From positions 186,001-250,000 of the forward strand of contig SAUG01000024.1 in the NCBI GenBank assembly GCA_011316305.1: a stretch of DNA of 64,000 nucleotides. The letters run 5' to 3'. Shown here piece by piece: positions 1 to 13,171 of the stretch; within the stretch, counting starts at the first letter, position 1, and each line of letters begins with the position of its first letter. The notes below the pieces were generated by a model. It saw only the letters and a list, made by a program, of their open reading frames with translations, was not told the origin of the DNA and searched no databases. A program made the translations under genes and the position numbers. The stretch comes from Rusavskia elegans. Lineage: Eukaryota > Ascomycota > Lecanoromycetes > Teloschistales > Teloschistaceae.

Positions 1-1222
1 ATAAAGTTAAAAGTTTTTATTTTTAATTTCGTTCGAGAAATTTTATTTATATTTAATATATCTTAATCCTTTTATAGTTAAATATAGTATTATATAGTCT
101 TCTTTTAGCTATAGAAATATCTAGTAGAGTTTTTTCTATATTTAGTATTTTTTTCTATAATATTATTTTAAAATTAGAATATTATTATTATCTTTTTATA
201 TTTACGGCCTAAAGATTTTATAGTACTAAATCTTATATATAAGATATTCGGAAATAATAGTAAAATACTAGAATTAATCTTATAATATAAATATTAATTA
301 GCGAATAAATATATAAAAGAACTAAATAATAGTTAAAAAACTTTATAAAAAAGTTAGCGCTACTATTAAAAGCCGAAGTAAATCTAATAATTTAACTATA
401 TATATATATATATATTTATCGTTAAAATAATAATAATATAGCTATCTACTATAAAAATTCTATATTTTTATATCTATTTAGTAGAAAATATCCGGTTCCG
501 CTATTACTATTTTTACTATAGTTATCTAATTAGAATTTAAATTACTATAGATACGCTAATAAGTAGCTAATCGTTAAATTTCTACTAGTTAAAAGTTATT
601 TTCGATAGCGATATACTGCGTAATAAAATAGATCTAGAAAACTAATATAGTAGTAAAAGATTTTACTTTAAAACACTATTAGTAAATTAAATTTAATCTA
701 TCTACTTTCGCTATAAATAGATCAATAGCGATAAAATCTATATTATAAATAGTTACCGGCGAATTAGACGATTTCTATAATAATAGTACGCGCTATTTAA
801 AGGTTAAGTAGATATTTATATCTATCCGGTCTATCGGATTTTAAAAAAAAATACTAGTTCCGTAATTTATTATAAAATATTAAATTAAATAAAATATATT
901 TCTATTATAGTTGGAACGGCGTATTTATATATTGTTAGTAGTTATTATATTAGAAACTTTATATAAATACATCTATAATAGATACGGCGGTATATATTTC
1001 GAATAATATTTAGAAAAAAAATAACTATTTCGATATATTTTATAGATTAAAAATAGATAGTAGTTCCGGTTCGATCTATATTCGATAGATTTCTAGACGA
1101 GATAGATAATATAATATTTCTAATAGTATAAATATATTTTATCTATAGATAGCAATCTATTTATTCCGATAAAACCGTCGAATTCCGCGCCAGCTCGAAA
1201 CTATCGGCCGTCTCGGTATCAG

Positions 1223-1687
1223 TAAACTGGCTACTTCGAGTCGGATTTCCGTCGAACCGTCGGGAGTCTATCCGATTTTAGCGGGTCGAACCGATTCGAT
1301 TTACTAAACGATCGGGTCCGGATCGAATCCGGGTTAAATTTAGATATCTGCTAAATCTTTTATATATAGAATAAATCTATATATTTTAATTTTTTAAATC
1401 TATATAATAGGTAATATAATTAGATAATATAAATAATCTAACTAGGACCTTTCTAGCTAGCGTAATTAATTAATTAGAGTTTTTTTAAATTATTCGTATA
1501 ATTTTTATACTAGAATTATACTTTTATATTAAAGCTTATCGCTAAAATCTAGTTTTAATAGGTTAAATCGAATTAGCTAATCTAGGTTCGAAATCCGGTC
1601 GGGTCGGATTATATTTTAATCTAATCCGATTCAGATCGGGTCGGATTAGCTAACCTAGATTCGAAATCCGACCCGACGGCCAGTCTA
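1223..1687 (+). mobile_element. hAT-like MITE, long form (465 bp), insertion a
   Basis: Ends are TAaACTGGC (5', with a RIP-type G-to-A in the expected TAGACTGGC) and GGCCAGTCTA (3'). Flanking 8-bp duplications are ggtatcag (1215-1222) and gatattag (1688-1695), identical apart from G/A and C/T changes. Copy 2 has the single empty site ggtaccag near 46,980. Eight-bp target duplications and short TIRs are characteristic of the hAT superfamily. No coding capacity is seen. The differing duplications mean insertion preceded RIP. Confidence 0.85.
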
Positions 1688-1973
1688 GATATTAGGCTAC
1701 GGTTCGAATTAACGAAGTTACGTAATCCGAATAGAAAAATATTATTAGATGAACCGTTCGGTTAGAAAGTAATATTAAATCCGTTATTTTGAAATTAGAT
1801 AAATCTATTAAATATAATATCTTCGTATAAAGAATATAATTACTTTAATATAAAGATTTTATCCTACCTACCTATCTAATTAAAAATTCGAAGATACGTT
1901 TAAAATTCAGCTTGTTTGCTTTATTAGATCAGTCGGTACTAATTTATTGCCCGGAATAGATATTGGATTATTG

Positions 1974-2438
1974 TAGACTGGCTATTTCGGGTCGGATTTC
2001 CGTCGAACTATCGGATCCGACCCGATTTTTTAACGGGTCGAACCGGTTCGACTCGCTAAACGGTCGGGTCTAGATCGAATTCGAATATCTAATAGAAACC
2101 CGCTAGAAATTTTTATTTAATTAATCAATAATATAATTAAATAATTTATTTATTAATTAATTATATTTTAAAGTAATATAATTAGGTAATATAATTAATC
2201 TAACTAGAATCTTTCTAGCTAGCGTAGTTAATTAATTAGAATTTTTTTAAATTATTTATATAACTTTTATACTAGAATTATACTTTTATACTAGAGTTTA
2301 GCGTTTTAGCGAATCGGGTCGGATTAGCTAACCCGGATTCGAAATCCGGTCGGATCGGATTATATTTTAGTTTAACCCGATTCGGGTCGGGTCGGATTAG
2401 TTAATCCGGGTTCGAAATCCGATCTAACGGCCAGTCTA
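1974..2438 (+). mobile_element. hAT-like MITE, long form (465 bp), insertion b
   Basis: Starts TAGACTGGC and ends GGCCAGTCTA. Target duplications are gattattg (1966-1973) and gattactg (2439-2446). Copy 2 has the unoccupied site near 47,257-47,270. Length and internal sequence match insertion a, including the AT-rich core with tctagctagcgta. The subterminal halves carry repeated ggtcggatt / tccgacccga motifs in opposing orientation. Inserted before RIP, judged by the C/T difference between the duplications. Confidence 0.87.
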
Positions 2439-3421
2439 GATTACTGTACCTCGTAATCCGGTCTATTATTTCCCAGCCGAGCGCGTATAATACGATAGAT
2501 AATAGGTTTATTAATTATAAAAAAAGCTGTATACTTTTTATTCCGCCGATACTAATTATATTAAAATTAGTTAATATCTAGATAAACCGTAGACCGAGAT
2601 TATAGATAATCTACCTAAAAAAAAGCCGGGTCGGAAAAGTTAACGGTATTCGAAAAACTAGATATAGAAATAAAAAAGATAATTTTTTTATTATTTAATC
2701 CGAAATCGAATTTTAATATTATATTAATCAGTAAAAAACCTTATAGAATTTTATAGCTTTTCTTTTTTTTAACGGGTTTTTATTTAGATACTAAAGCTAT
2801 AGTAAAAGTACTATTAAATATAAATTACTAATAATTTTTAGTAATATATCTAGTAAAAAAAGTCTATAAATCGAATACGGCTATATATTTTTCTATTTTA
2901 TATTAAAATTATCTAAAATAATATATATAGATATATCAAATATAATTCCCTTTAGAAGTAAATATATAACTATAATTAGTAATATTATATTAGTACTATT
3001 TCTTTAATATTATTAATATCTAATTTCTATAATTCTATTTTCTATATTCGACTATAGTAAAAACGAATAAAAATAGGCTTCGGTATAGTTATATTAAACC
3101 GAATTGTCGCCTAATATAGAATATTCTCTTACTATTATATAGAATAGAAACCGAATTTTATTCGCGAGCTATTTAAAAACTCGCTTTTATATTCTATAAT
3201 ATTAGTATATAATTAGACTAATATTAGATCAATTTAGTCTCTTTAATTTTAGAAGGCGAACCAGTCTATACGATTATCTATATCGCGGAAAGTAAATTAG
3301 AACTAATTAAACTAACCGATGCTACGAAATATTAATTAGATATAGAAATTTTAATTTATTATATTGGTTCGGAAATACGGAGCTAACTATAGATATATTA
3401 TCGTCGTTTATTCGTAACTTT

Positions 3422-4053
3422 TATTAGCGGATTCTAAAATGGATTTTCAGATTAGACCGGCTAACAGCTATTTTAATCTAAATAATCTAAATAATTTAAT
3501 TAATTTAAATAATCGAAAAATCTAAAAAATAGATTTTTAATAAATTAAAGCTCTAATAGTATCTATAGTACGAATATCTACTAAATAAATAACCTAAAAT
3601 AGAGTCTATATATAAGCTAAAAATAAATTTATATAATTTAAATTAAAAATAAAATTTAACGGCCGCCGCTAAAAGCGGAAATAATAGAAATCGAATATCT
3701 ATTTAATAAACTACGCTAGACCTAATCTAGTTAGATTTAAGTAAAAAAATTCTAATATTTTCGATCTAAATAAAGCTAGTCTAACGGTATATATAGGCGT
3801 ATATAGGCCTACTAACTAATAAAAATTCAAACGAATTTAAAATCGAATCTGTCAATCTTTTTAGCCGGTTTTAACTATTTTAGCTATTTAGCCGTCTTAG
3901 CTATCTTAGCCGTATAGCTATATAGCTTCGAATATACCCGAAACCGGTTAATAAATCGTTTATAAACCGCTTTTAGCTATACCGGCTAAAAATCGGCTAA
4001 AATAGCTAAAACGGCTAAAACCGACTTTAAACCGATTTTAGAAAATACTGATA
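3422..4053 (-). mobile_element. TATCAGC fold-back element (632 bp), copy C1
   Basis: Ends TATTAGC (RIP form of TATCAGC) and CTGATA. The insertion is precisely absent from copy 2 (near 48,401-48,413). Comparison of filled and empty sites gives only a 2-bp duplication, tt. The interior holds opposed arrays of ttagccg / cggctaa motifs around a cgggtatacccg-like palindrome (here about 3934), a fold-back structure. No coding capacity. Superfamily not assigned. Confidence 0.8.
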
Positions 4054-5586
4054 TTCTAGCGTTTCCAGAAAACTTAAATCTGGCTATTATATCTCGGAAA
4101 TATTTCTATTTTAAATTAAATTACTATAAAATTATTTTCGAAATAGTATCTATTATTTTATTTTTAATTTTATTCTTATTTTAGTTACCGCTACCGAGTT
4201 TATTAATACGTAATAGATATACGCCCGTAGAACCTATATATTAAATACTTTCTTTTTAAAATAAAATATAATAATTTTAAAAGTCAGATATAATATAAAT
4301 ATATTTACTCTATTTAATTATCTATTATTCGAATTATTATTTCCTTTACTATTTTTAAAAGATTCTAATTTAGAAATTAGTTTCGTCTAATTCGTTTAGT
4401 TTTCTAAATTAGAACTTTAAATATTAATTCCGAATCGAAAGATATTTATAGTAGCGCCGGAGATCGTATTCTAGTAATTTCTACTACTACTACGCTTCAG
4501 GCCTGTTTTATTCGCGGTAGCGGTTATATTATTGATTACTATAACTAAAATTTCTATTTAATATAGATAGAGCGAAAGTATATTTAAAAAAGTAAAATAT
4601 TTCTATCGGATTATTTATATTTTAAAGTAATTAGTATTTTATTCTAATAATTTTTCTATTTAATTATCTATAGCTCTATTAATTTTTATTCTATCGAAAC
4701 TAGCTTAAATTTATTATTATAGATTAAACTTCGGAAGTAAATAGTAAAGTAATATTAAGAAACTAAATATATTATTTATATATTTATTAAAAAACTAATA
4801 CTATAACCGGAAAATCCTATTAGAAAATATTTATATAACTTTAATATCTTGAACGCTATATTTAAAATATTTTCTATAATATATTAATTACTTTTATATA
4901 TATTAAATCCGGTTTCTTTTTTTAAAGATATATTTATATAAATTTAAAATCTAGAACGATACCTTCTATACGGTAGATTTTATTAATATTTTCTATATCG
5001 ATACTATTCGTTTTTCCGGAATTTAATCGAATTTATATATTTTAAACTAGCTATACTATATCCCTGAACCTTTTATTAGCCGTTATATTATCTACTCTTT
5101 TATTATTATCGCCGGTTCTAGTTTCGATATCCGCTTTTATAATTCCGAAAAATAAATACCTGTTTTTATAAATAGAAAACTATATTTCTGATCTAGAGTA
5201 TATTTATATAATTTCTAATAAACGAAAGTAAATATATAGTAAGAATTCTATAGTTCTAATACCTTTTAACTTTTATCTTTTATTTTCTAAAAGTAATATT
5301 CCTTTTTAACCGAACGTAGATATTAGTCGGATAAATATTATCGTCGATATCGGTATTAGTATAAAATCCAGTTATATAAATAGTTATATAGATCTAGTAT
5401 TTTCTTATATTTAAAAGATATACGCCTTTTTTTATTTAATAACCGGGTATACGGCTAGATTAGATAATATTACTATAATTTCTAATAATCGAATTAGACC
5501 TAATAAACGCGAGAATAATTCTGTTTCTATATTTCTACCTTCTGCGTTAGAGATTTTTACTAATCCAAATTCGCCTACTACTTTTT

Positions 5587-6244
5587 TATTAGTATTTTTT
5601 AAAACCGGTTTAAAGCCGGTTTTAGCCGTCTTAGCCGTCTTAGTCGGTTCTTAGCCGGTATAGCTAAAAGCGGTTTATAAGCGGCTTATTAGCCGGTTTC
5701 GGGTATACCCGAAGCTATATAGCTATATAGCTAAGACGGCTAAAATAGCTAAACGGCTAAGACGGCTAAAACCGGCTAAAAAGATTTAGAAATTCGATTT
5801 TAAATTTATTTAAGTCTTTTAATTAGTTAGTAGGCCTATATACGTCTATATATACCGCTAGACTAGCTTCGTCTAGATCGAAAATAATAGATTTTTTTAC
5901 TAAAATCTAACTAGATTAGGTCTAACGTAGTTTATTAAATAGATATTCGATTTTTATTATTTCCGCTTTTAATAGCGACTGTTAAATTTTATTTTCGATT
6001 TAGATTATATAAATTTATTTTTAGTTTATATATAGATCCTAATTTAGACTATTTACTAAATAGATATTCGTACTATAGATACTATTAGAACTTTAATCTA
6101 TCGAAAATCTATTTTTTAGATTTTTAGATTATTTAAATTAATTAGATTAAAATAGCTATTAGCCAACTCGGGTTAGAAATCCGACCCGACGGCCAGTCTA
6201 ATCAGCCGGTCTAATCTAAAAATATATTTTAAGATCCGCTGATA
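5587..6244 (+). mobile_element. TATCAGC fold-back element, copy C2, with nested MITE remnant
   Basis: Left end TATTAGT and right end GCTGATA, flanked by tt on both sides. The uninterrupted target is in copy 2 near 49,956-49,968. It is longer than its relatives because of the nested remnant at 6166-6200. The palindromic centre ttcgggtatacccgaa is intact near 5698-5713, between agccgtctt and aagacggct arrays. Confidence 0.8.
6166..6200 (+). mobile_element. Remnant of hAT-like MITE nested in a fold-back element
   Basis: About 35 bp ending GACGGCCAGTCTA, the right end of the TAGACTGGCC MITE. It sits inside the fold-back element 5587-6244, where the other copies of that element are continuous (for example 11,220-11,230). 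It is bordered by attagcca and atcagccg, which differ only by RIP-type transitions and look like an 8-bp target duplication. The left TIR and body are gone, so this is a deleted relic. Confidence 0.55.
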
Positions 6245-7181
6245 TTCAGACGAATATTCTATATAAACGATCGGAGACGCGTTTTCCAGCTATAATATTC
6301 GATTATTGAAGACTAAAAAATAATCGAAAGTACTACTATAGTTTAAATAGCTTATTAAATAGAAATTTAATAGTATTTATAATTCCTTACTAGTTTAATA
6401 GGGCCGGATACTTTATTATATAGGAACCTATTTTCTTTTTATAGAAAACTAGTAGTTTTCGAATCTATTAGATCTAATAGCTTTATTTACTACTAAAAAC
6501 TATTCTAAAGTTAAAGTTTCCTATATATAATATAGCTACGTTAGTTATAGGATAACGTTTATTTATATTAAAACTTAGTTTAATAAAATCCGATAGAATA
6601 GTCTAGACTTTAATATCTATTTAAAATATAATAATAACTATAAATTAATAGACGCTTTATATTTATATTACTATAACTATTATATTATCTATATAATCTA
6701 TAAACCGGTAATTATTAACTAAAACTGTTAAAGATATTATAGATAAGCGAAATTTCTTCGGAATAAACGCTTGCCTATTTCTATCTATTATACGCAGTAT
6801 AATTCTCTATATATAATATAAATAAATCTTCGGATAAAACTTTTATAGTAAATTTAAACTAAAATTATATAGTACCCAGCGTTAATATATAATAATATTT
6901 ACTATATTTAATTTACTATTCTATATTAAATATATAGTCTATCCAAAACGGAACCGATTAAAAAACCCTATAAATATCCTTTTTCGATTTCCAAATCTAT
7001 ACTATTTTACCTGTCGTTTTCTTCTATAATAATAAATAAAAGGGAATTTATATTCGATTATTCTATAATAGATAAAAAATAAAAACCCAATTTTATTTAT
7101 TAATTTTATATTCCGGATCGTCTAAAGATATATACTATCGTCGTTAGATATTAAAACTATATTATTAATAAATATTAAAAA

Positions 7182-7630
7182 TGGCCTGGTGGCGCAGCGG
7201 CAACGCTGCGTGACCGGAAGGCCTAGCGGATCCAGCGTTCTTCGGAATTAGCGGAGTAAATCCGGCGGATCGGGGGTTCGAATCCCTCGAAGGCCAACCT
7301 AATACTTGAGTTTTTTCTATCGATTAAATCGATTTTTATAGAGTTTAAAAATACAGAGAGCCTAGATAGTAGATCGTCTCGGCCTAGCCCGATCGATCGA
7401 ACTTAATTAAATTAATTAATAAGGTTAAATAGATTACGGTTTCCTTCTAGGTTTTAGTCCAGATCTAGCTCTTTCGGGAATTCTTAATTCGAGTTTTCGG
7501 TAAAATACTTGAATACCAAATAATTACGTAATCTGATCGGTTTAGCGCTTCTAGCGTTAGAATCGTGAAAAATTAAAATCAAAAATCCGAATGATTAATC
7601 GTATAAATAAATAAATAAATAAATAAATAA
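7182..7630 (+). mobile_element. tRNA-derived SINE with 15-bp target duplication
   Basis: A 449-bp insertion unique to copy 1. The head is tRNA-like: an exact Pol III A box (TGGCGCAGCGG, 7190-7200), an exact B box (GGTTCGAATCC, 7275-7285) and acceptor halves GGCCT/AGGCC (7183-7187 with 7291-7295). The two basal pairs of the acceptor and a clear anticodon arm are missing, so it is not a functional tRNA gene. A non-tRNA body follows, then a TAAA repeat tail (about 7603-7630). Flanking direct repeats are aataaatattaaaaa at 7167-7181 and 7631-7645. Copy 2 has the single target at about 50,885. The body keeps CpA/TpG, unlike its flanks. This is the structure expected of a LINE-mobilised SINE. Confidence 0.82.
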
Positions 7631-7698
7631 AATAAATATTAAAAAGTTAATAATACCAGTCGTTTTACCGAAATTATACGTAGTATTTTATTTTAGGC

Positions 7699-8091
7699 TA
7701 GACTGGCCACTTTAAATCGGGTTTCCGTTAAACCGTCGGGAACCCGACCCGATTTTAGTAGGTCGAACCGATTCGACTCGCTAAACGGTTGGGTCCGAAT
7801 CGAATCCGGATCGAATTTAAATACCCGCTAAACCTTCTATATATAGAATAAATCTATATATTTTAATTTTTTAAATTTATATAATAGGTAATATAATTAG
7901 ATTATATAAATAATCCAACTAGAATCTTTCTAGCTAGTATAGTTAATTAATTAGAATTTTTTTAAATTATTCGTATAACTTTTATATTAGAATTATACTT
8001 TTATACTAGAGTTTAGCGCTAAGATCTAGTTTTAGCGAATTAAATCGGGTTAGCTAATTTGAATTCGAAATCCGACCCGACGGCCAGTTTA
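7699..8091 (+). mobile_element. hAT-like MITE, long form (393 bp, internally shortened), insertion c
   Basis: Ends TAGACTGGCC and GGCCAGTTTA. Duplications are ttttaggc (7691-7698) and ttctgagc (8092-8099). Copy 2 reads ttctgggc uninterrupted near 50,942-50,950. It interrupts the best readable relic frame of the repeat unit (copy 2 50,842-51,093). Internal sequence matches the 465-bp copies, but the right half is shorter. Confidence 0.85.
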
Positions 8092-10162
8092 TTCTGAGCC
8101 AATTACTGGAATCTCAACTCTTTTAGCGGTAAACGAAATAATTTTATCTAATTTAAAATTGAATAGACGTAGTAATAAAGGGTCGGCTGGATCGATATTA
8201 TTATATAGTCTATATATTAAATCTGGCCGTCGGTTTTTTTACTAAGATTTTTTATTTATCTTTTATAAAGAAATTATAGAATTCGTCGTTTAGTATTACT
8301 AATTTATTATAACTTTACTATTTTATTTAATATAAATAGTTACTTTATATATAGTAATATTTCCTTTATTATATTTAAAGTATTACCTATACTAGAAAAG
8401 ATAATTAGTATTTTTTAATTTTCTTTATTAATATTAAATAATATTTAAAACTATATTAAAACGGAAACTCTACTATTAATTTAATTTTAATAGATATTTA
8501 AAATCTAATAGAAATTTATAAATATTATTTATATCTTTTTAAATTCTACTATTAATTATTATAATTTAATAATATTTTATTTAAAAATCTACCCGATAGT
8601 ATTCGAATTAATAGATTTTATTTTAGATTAAAATCCGGTATCCGTATTATAGATTTTATATTATATTTTTCTACTAGATTACTAAAAAACTATTCTATTA
8701 TTTCTATTTAAATTTAACGTTCCGGATCTATATTTCTATTTATAAAATAAGCGATAATATTTCATTGCTATTTAATAAACTCGAATTCTCTATTAAATAT
8801 CGGAAATCCGCCGGATCGCGACTTCTAAAAAAGATTATAGAAAAAAAAAATTCTATTTAAATACCTAGAAAACGTAATATAATACTAAATAGCTATTTAA
8901 AATTTAGTACTATTTTTCGAAAAAATATAAAAATATCTATAAAATTAAATAAAAAAAAAAGATCGCTTTTTATAAAAGTATATACTAATATCTATTATTT
9001 AATAATAGGTTTTTTTAGATTTACGTTAGTTATTAAAAGGTCTATTTTAATTATATCTACGAATTCCCGAATCTATATTCTATTTATAAAAGAAGAAATA
9101 TCTAAAATATATATAAGTACGTTTTTAATAATCGGTCTATTGGAAAAAAAATAGATTAGTAAATTATCTATTTATAGTTTTAGGCCCTATAAATAAGTAA
9201 TTACTAGGCTAGAAAGGGAAAAAATATATCGAATATATTTAGATCTTCTATAGGAAGCAGTTCTGGGCTCTTTTAATCTATATTATTAATAAAGCGGAAA
9301 TTTATAGAAACAAGCGGCTATAATAATAAATCTAGTCTAGTTAAACTATTAATACGATATAAAAATACTAGAAATACGCGGATATAGATAATACCGCTAT
9401 TTAAAATAGATATAGAAAGTAAATAAATAAATACTACTAATCTAATAATAGAACTATCCGATAAAAGTAACTAGTATAGAAAATTCTATAGCCTATTTCC
9501 TTTAATTATTTAAAATAAGCTCTAAATCTATTAGAAAAGTTTCGAGCTAATATATTATAGCGATAAAAATCTACTATCTATATATATAGTAACCGTATTA
9601 ATAGCTATTTAACTCTATTAATTTTAGAAATAAAATTTTCGAATATCTAATTCGAATAGATAAAATACTAATTTTTAAAAAAAATTAGATATAAAAACTA
9701 ATAGTTTATTAGCTTAAAATTATAGAAGCCTAGTTATATTATTTTAGATTAAAAATATAGTATATCTTGGACTGAACTTTTTAGAAAAGAAATTTTATCT
9801 AATATAAAGATTTAACTAGCGAGTAAATCGCTTTCTATTATATTAATAGTATTATACGGATTTTTTAATAAATTAAATTTAGATATATATTTAGCTCGCC
9901 GGTATTAATATAGATTAAGCTTAAAAGAACAATTATACGGTCTAGTCTATTAATATCTTTATAACTAATATTAGCCGGATATTAAATAGAAGCTTTTTTT
10001 TTACTATTTAAAATAGCTTTACCGGGGTAGAAAACTAATACGAAAATTCTAAAAATCTATATTTCTACTATATAATATTCTAGTAAGTTCTAAAACGATT
10101 TTATATATTAAATTTATATAGAGAAATATTAATTCCGTATATATAGATAAAATTTAATTTAA

Positions 10163-10230
10163 AATACTTTTAAAATATTATAATACTTTTAAAATATTAT
10201 AATACTTTTAAAATATTATAATACTTTTTA
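10163..10230. repeat. 19-bp tandem repeat, about 3.5 units, expanded in copy 1
   Basis: Unit aatacttttaaaatattat repeats exactly at 10,163, 10,182 and 10,201, with a partial fourth unit. Copy 2 has a single unit plus a partial one at about 53,023-53,050. The expanded units are identical although RIP has scrambled the surroundings, so expansion followed RIP. Confidence 0.85.
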
Positions 10231-10631
10231 CTTCGGCTATAATATCTATTTTTTACTAAAAAACTATTTTAAAAATAGCTAAATAGTAAACCGGCTATAA
10301 AAACCTTTTATAAAAACTTTATAAAAAGATAAATTAAGTTAAAAAACTTTATATAGTTTTATTATAATTGTATATTTATATATCCGAATACTATATTTAT
10401 AGTAATATCGATAATCCGTATTTTATTCGAGTCTAGAAAGAAGATTAAAACGATTATAGCTTTTTAATTAGTAACCGGGTATCTATTAATAATCTAATTT
10501 AATAGTTTTTCGAAATTAAAATTTTCCGGAATACCGATATATAACTAGTACCGATCGAAATTAAAAATATTAATTCTACTACTAATAGGGCTGCGAACGT
10601 TAGATAGATATTCGGGTTTATTTCGGAGCAA

Positions 10632-11262
10632 TATCAATATTTCCCAAAACCGGTTTAAAGCCGATTTTAACCTTTTTAGCCGTCTTAGCTGGTTCTTAGC
10701 CGGTATAGCTAAAGACGGCTTATAAACGGCTTATTAGCCGGTTTCGGGTAAACCCGAAGCTACGTAGCTATATAGCTAAAACGACTAAAATAGCTAAACG
10801 GCTAAGACGGCTAAAATCGACTAAAAAAATTTAAAGATTCGATTTTAAATTCGTTTAAGCCTTTATTAGTTAGTAGACCTAGATACGCCTATATATACCG
10901 CTAGGCTAGCTTTATCTAGTTCGAAAATATTAGATTTCTTTACTAGAATCAAACTAGATTAGGTCTAGCGTAGTTTATTAAATAGATATTCGACTTCTAT
11001 TATTCCCGCTTTTAACAGCGGCTATTAAACTTTATTTTTAATTTAAATTATATAAATTTATTCAAAATTTATAAATAGATTCTATTTTAGACTATTTACT
11101 AAATAGATTTTCGTAATATAGATACTATTAGAATTTTAATCTATTAAAAATCTATTTTTTAGATTTTTAGATTATTTAAATTAATTAGACTATTTAGATT
11201 ATTTAGATTAAAATAGCTATTAGCCGATCTAATCTGTAAATCCATTTTAGAATCCGTTGATA
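10632..11262 (+). mobile_element. TATCAGC fold-back element (631 bp), copy C3
   Basis: Left end TATCAAT and right end GTTGATA (RIP-altered), with aa on both sides. Copy 2 has the empty site near 53,447-53,455. Same internal layout as the other copies: fold-back arrays near the left end, then an AT-rich right two thirds containing gattaggtctagcgtagtt, a conserved marker of the family. Confidence 0.8.
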
Positions 11263-13143
11263 AACCAGCTATTGATTAAACTGTTATTATTATAAATATT
11301 ATCGCCTACGATTTTATTATATTAATTTCTATAACGTACTTTCGAATATAGTATAAAAATAATATTAAAGGAATATTATCGACCTATATAGATTCTATAT
11401 TAGCCTACTATACTTTTTTTTTAACTTCGTCTATTTATCGTATCTTTTATAGGACTGGGTAGAGCTATTAAATATATACGAGATTTTACTAAAAGATATA
11501 AAAAAAACTAGTATTTAAAAATCTAATCTTTTTATAGTAATAGAATTAATATAGTTAAAGAATTAATAAACTTACTAGTATTATCTATATCTAGTTTAAT
11601 CGGCCTACGGTTTATATTATCGAAGAATTTAAATCTTATTTTCTACTATAGTAATAGATTATAGAAAATATATATAAACTATATATAGCTTTCGAATAAT
11701 ATTCTAAAAATTATAATATTAAAATATTTAATATTTTTCCGCTTTTTAGAGGTTTTAAGCTTATTTTTAAAAAAAATCCCGACCTTTAAATTATCGGTAA
11801 TTATAAATCGGCTTATTATAAATTCGAATTAAAAGAAGATAATTCTACCGGAAAATTTTATATAAAATACCTATAGTATATTAAAGATTTTAAAAGAAAA
11901 AAAATCTTCTACTAGAATATTTAATAGAATTTCCTTTTTATAATATATATAAAGAATAAATAGTAAATATTTTTAATATTAAAAGATCTAATATCGGCTT
12001 TCTAGTAAAATAAAAAGCTAGTAGATAAGAAAATTTATTTTTAATAGCCGATAGATAAATTAGAAATATTCGTACTAAAAAAATATATAATTATTCTAAA
12101 CTTTTATTTATAGCTAATCGCCGATATTAAAAGAATTTTTAATTTTATAAAAAATTTAATAAAGTCTATAAAAGTAAAGAATTCTTTATTTATTTTTTTT
12201 AATTACTATAATTACGTAGATAAAAAATATAAAAAAAGAGGTTTATTAATATATATTCCGAATAAAGATAATACCCGGCTAGTTAGATTTATATAAAATC
12301 TAAAATAATAATTAATAGATTTCTATCGATATAGCTTTAGCTTCTATCTATATAAATTATTAAAAGGTATAATTTATAAATTTTAATATATAGAGATATT
12401 TATATAGTTATACCGATATAAATTTATATTCGATAGATAAATAATTAAAATAATTAACTAATCGATTTAATATAGTAGTTAAAACTATTATTATAAATTT
12501 CGGTAAATAGAACCCGCTAGATAGATTTATTTTAGCTAGATATAAATAGTATAAAAGAGATAAATAGTTCTATAATTAAAATAGCGAGCTATTTTAAAGT
12601 TATAGTATCGATTTAGAAACTTTTATAGTATCGCTAAACTTTATTAATTTTAAATAAAACTAAAAAATATAGCTTTAAAATATAATCTATACTAGATATT
12701 AGATAAAAAAACTTATATAATATAGGCTACTAGAATTAATTATCTATAATATAATACCGTTTCAATCTATTTAATATCTATATATTCGTTTTATCTTTTT
12801 CTAGAAAATTATAAAAAAAGAACTCGGAAAAAATAATAATTTTAAAAAAATTATATTAGAGGAAAATATTATAGATTAATATTATATAAGTAGAAATGAG
12901 CTAGTTAATATAATCTTTAATAGATTTAACGGTATTCTATAAATATTATTCGGAACCGTTATAGAAAACTATAATTATAATATTCTTTTCCGAAAAATAT
13001 TATAAAAAAGGATTCTAGACTAGATCGATATAAAGAATTATAAAATTTTAAAAAGAGGAAACTATTTTATTTTCTATAAGAAAAACGATAGTAACGACGA
13101 TAACGATAATAATAACAATGAAGGCAACGACGATAATAACGAC

Positions 13144-13171
13144 GAAGACGACGACGAAGACGACGACGAAA
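13144..13171 (+). repeat. 12-bp coding-type minisatellite (Glu-Asp-Asp-Asp), about 2.3 units
   Basis: GAAGACGACGAC periodicity, with GAA at 13,144, 13,156 and 13,168, inside a longer Asp/Asn/Glu-rich tract (about 13,085-13,210). It would encode an acidic stretch of a former plus-strand protein. It is the short allele of the expansion in copy 2. GAC and GAA codons contain no CpA or TpG (except across codon joins), which explains why the tract survived RIP. Confidence 0.8.

Noticed and set aside
7183..7296. Functional tRNA gene with an intron
   Set aside because: A and B boxes are perfect, but the basal acceptor pairs mismatch and no convincing anticodon arm can be drawn. The sequence continues into a body and TAAA tail flanked by target duplications, so a SINE explains it better.
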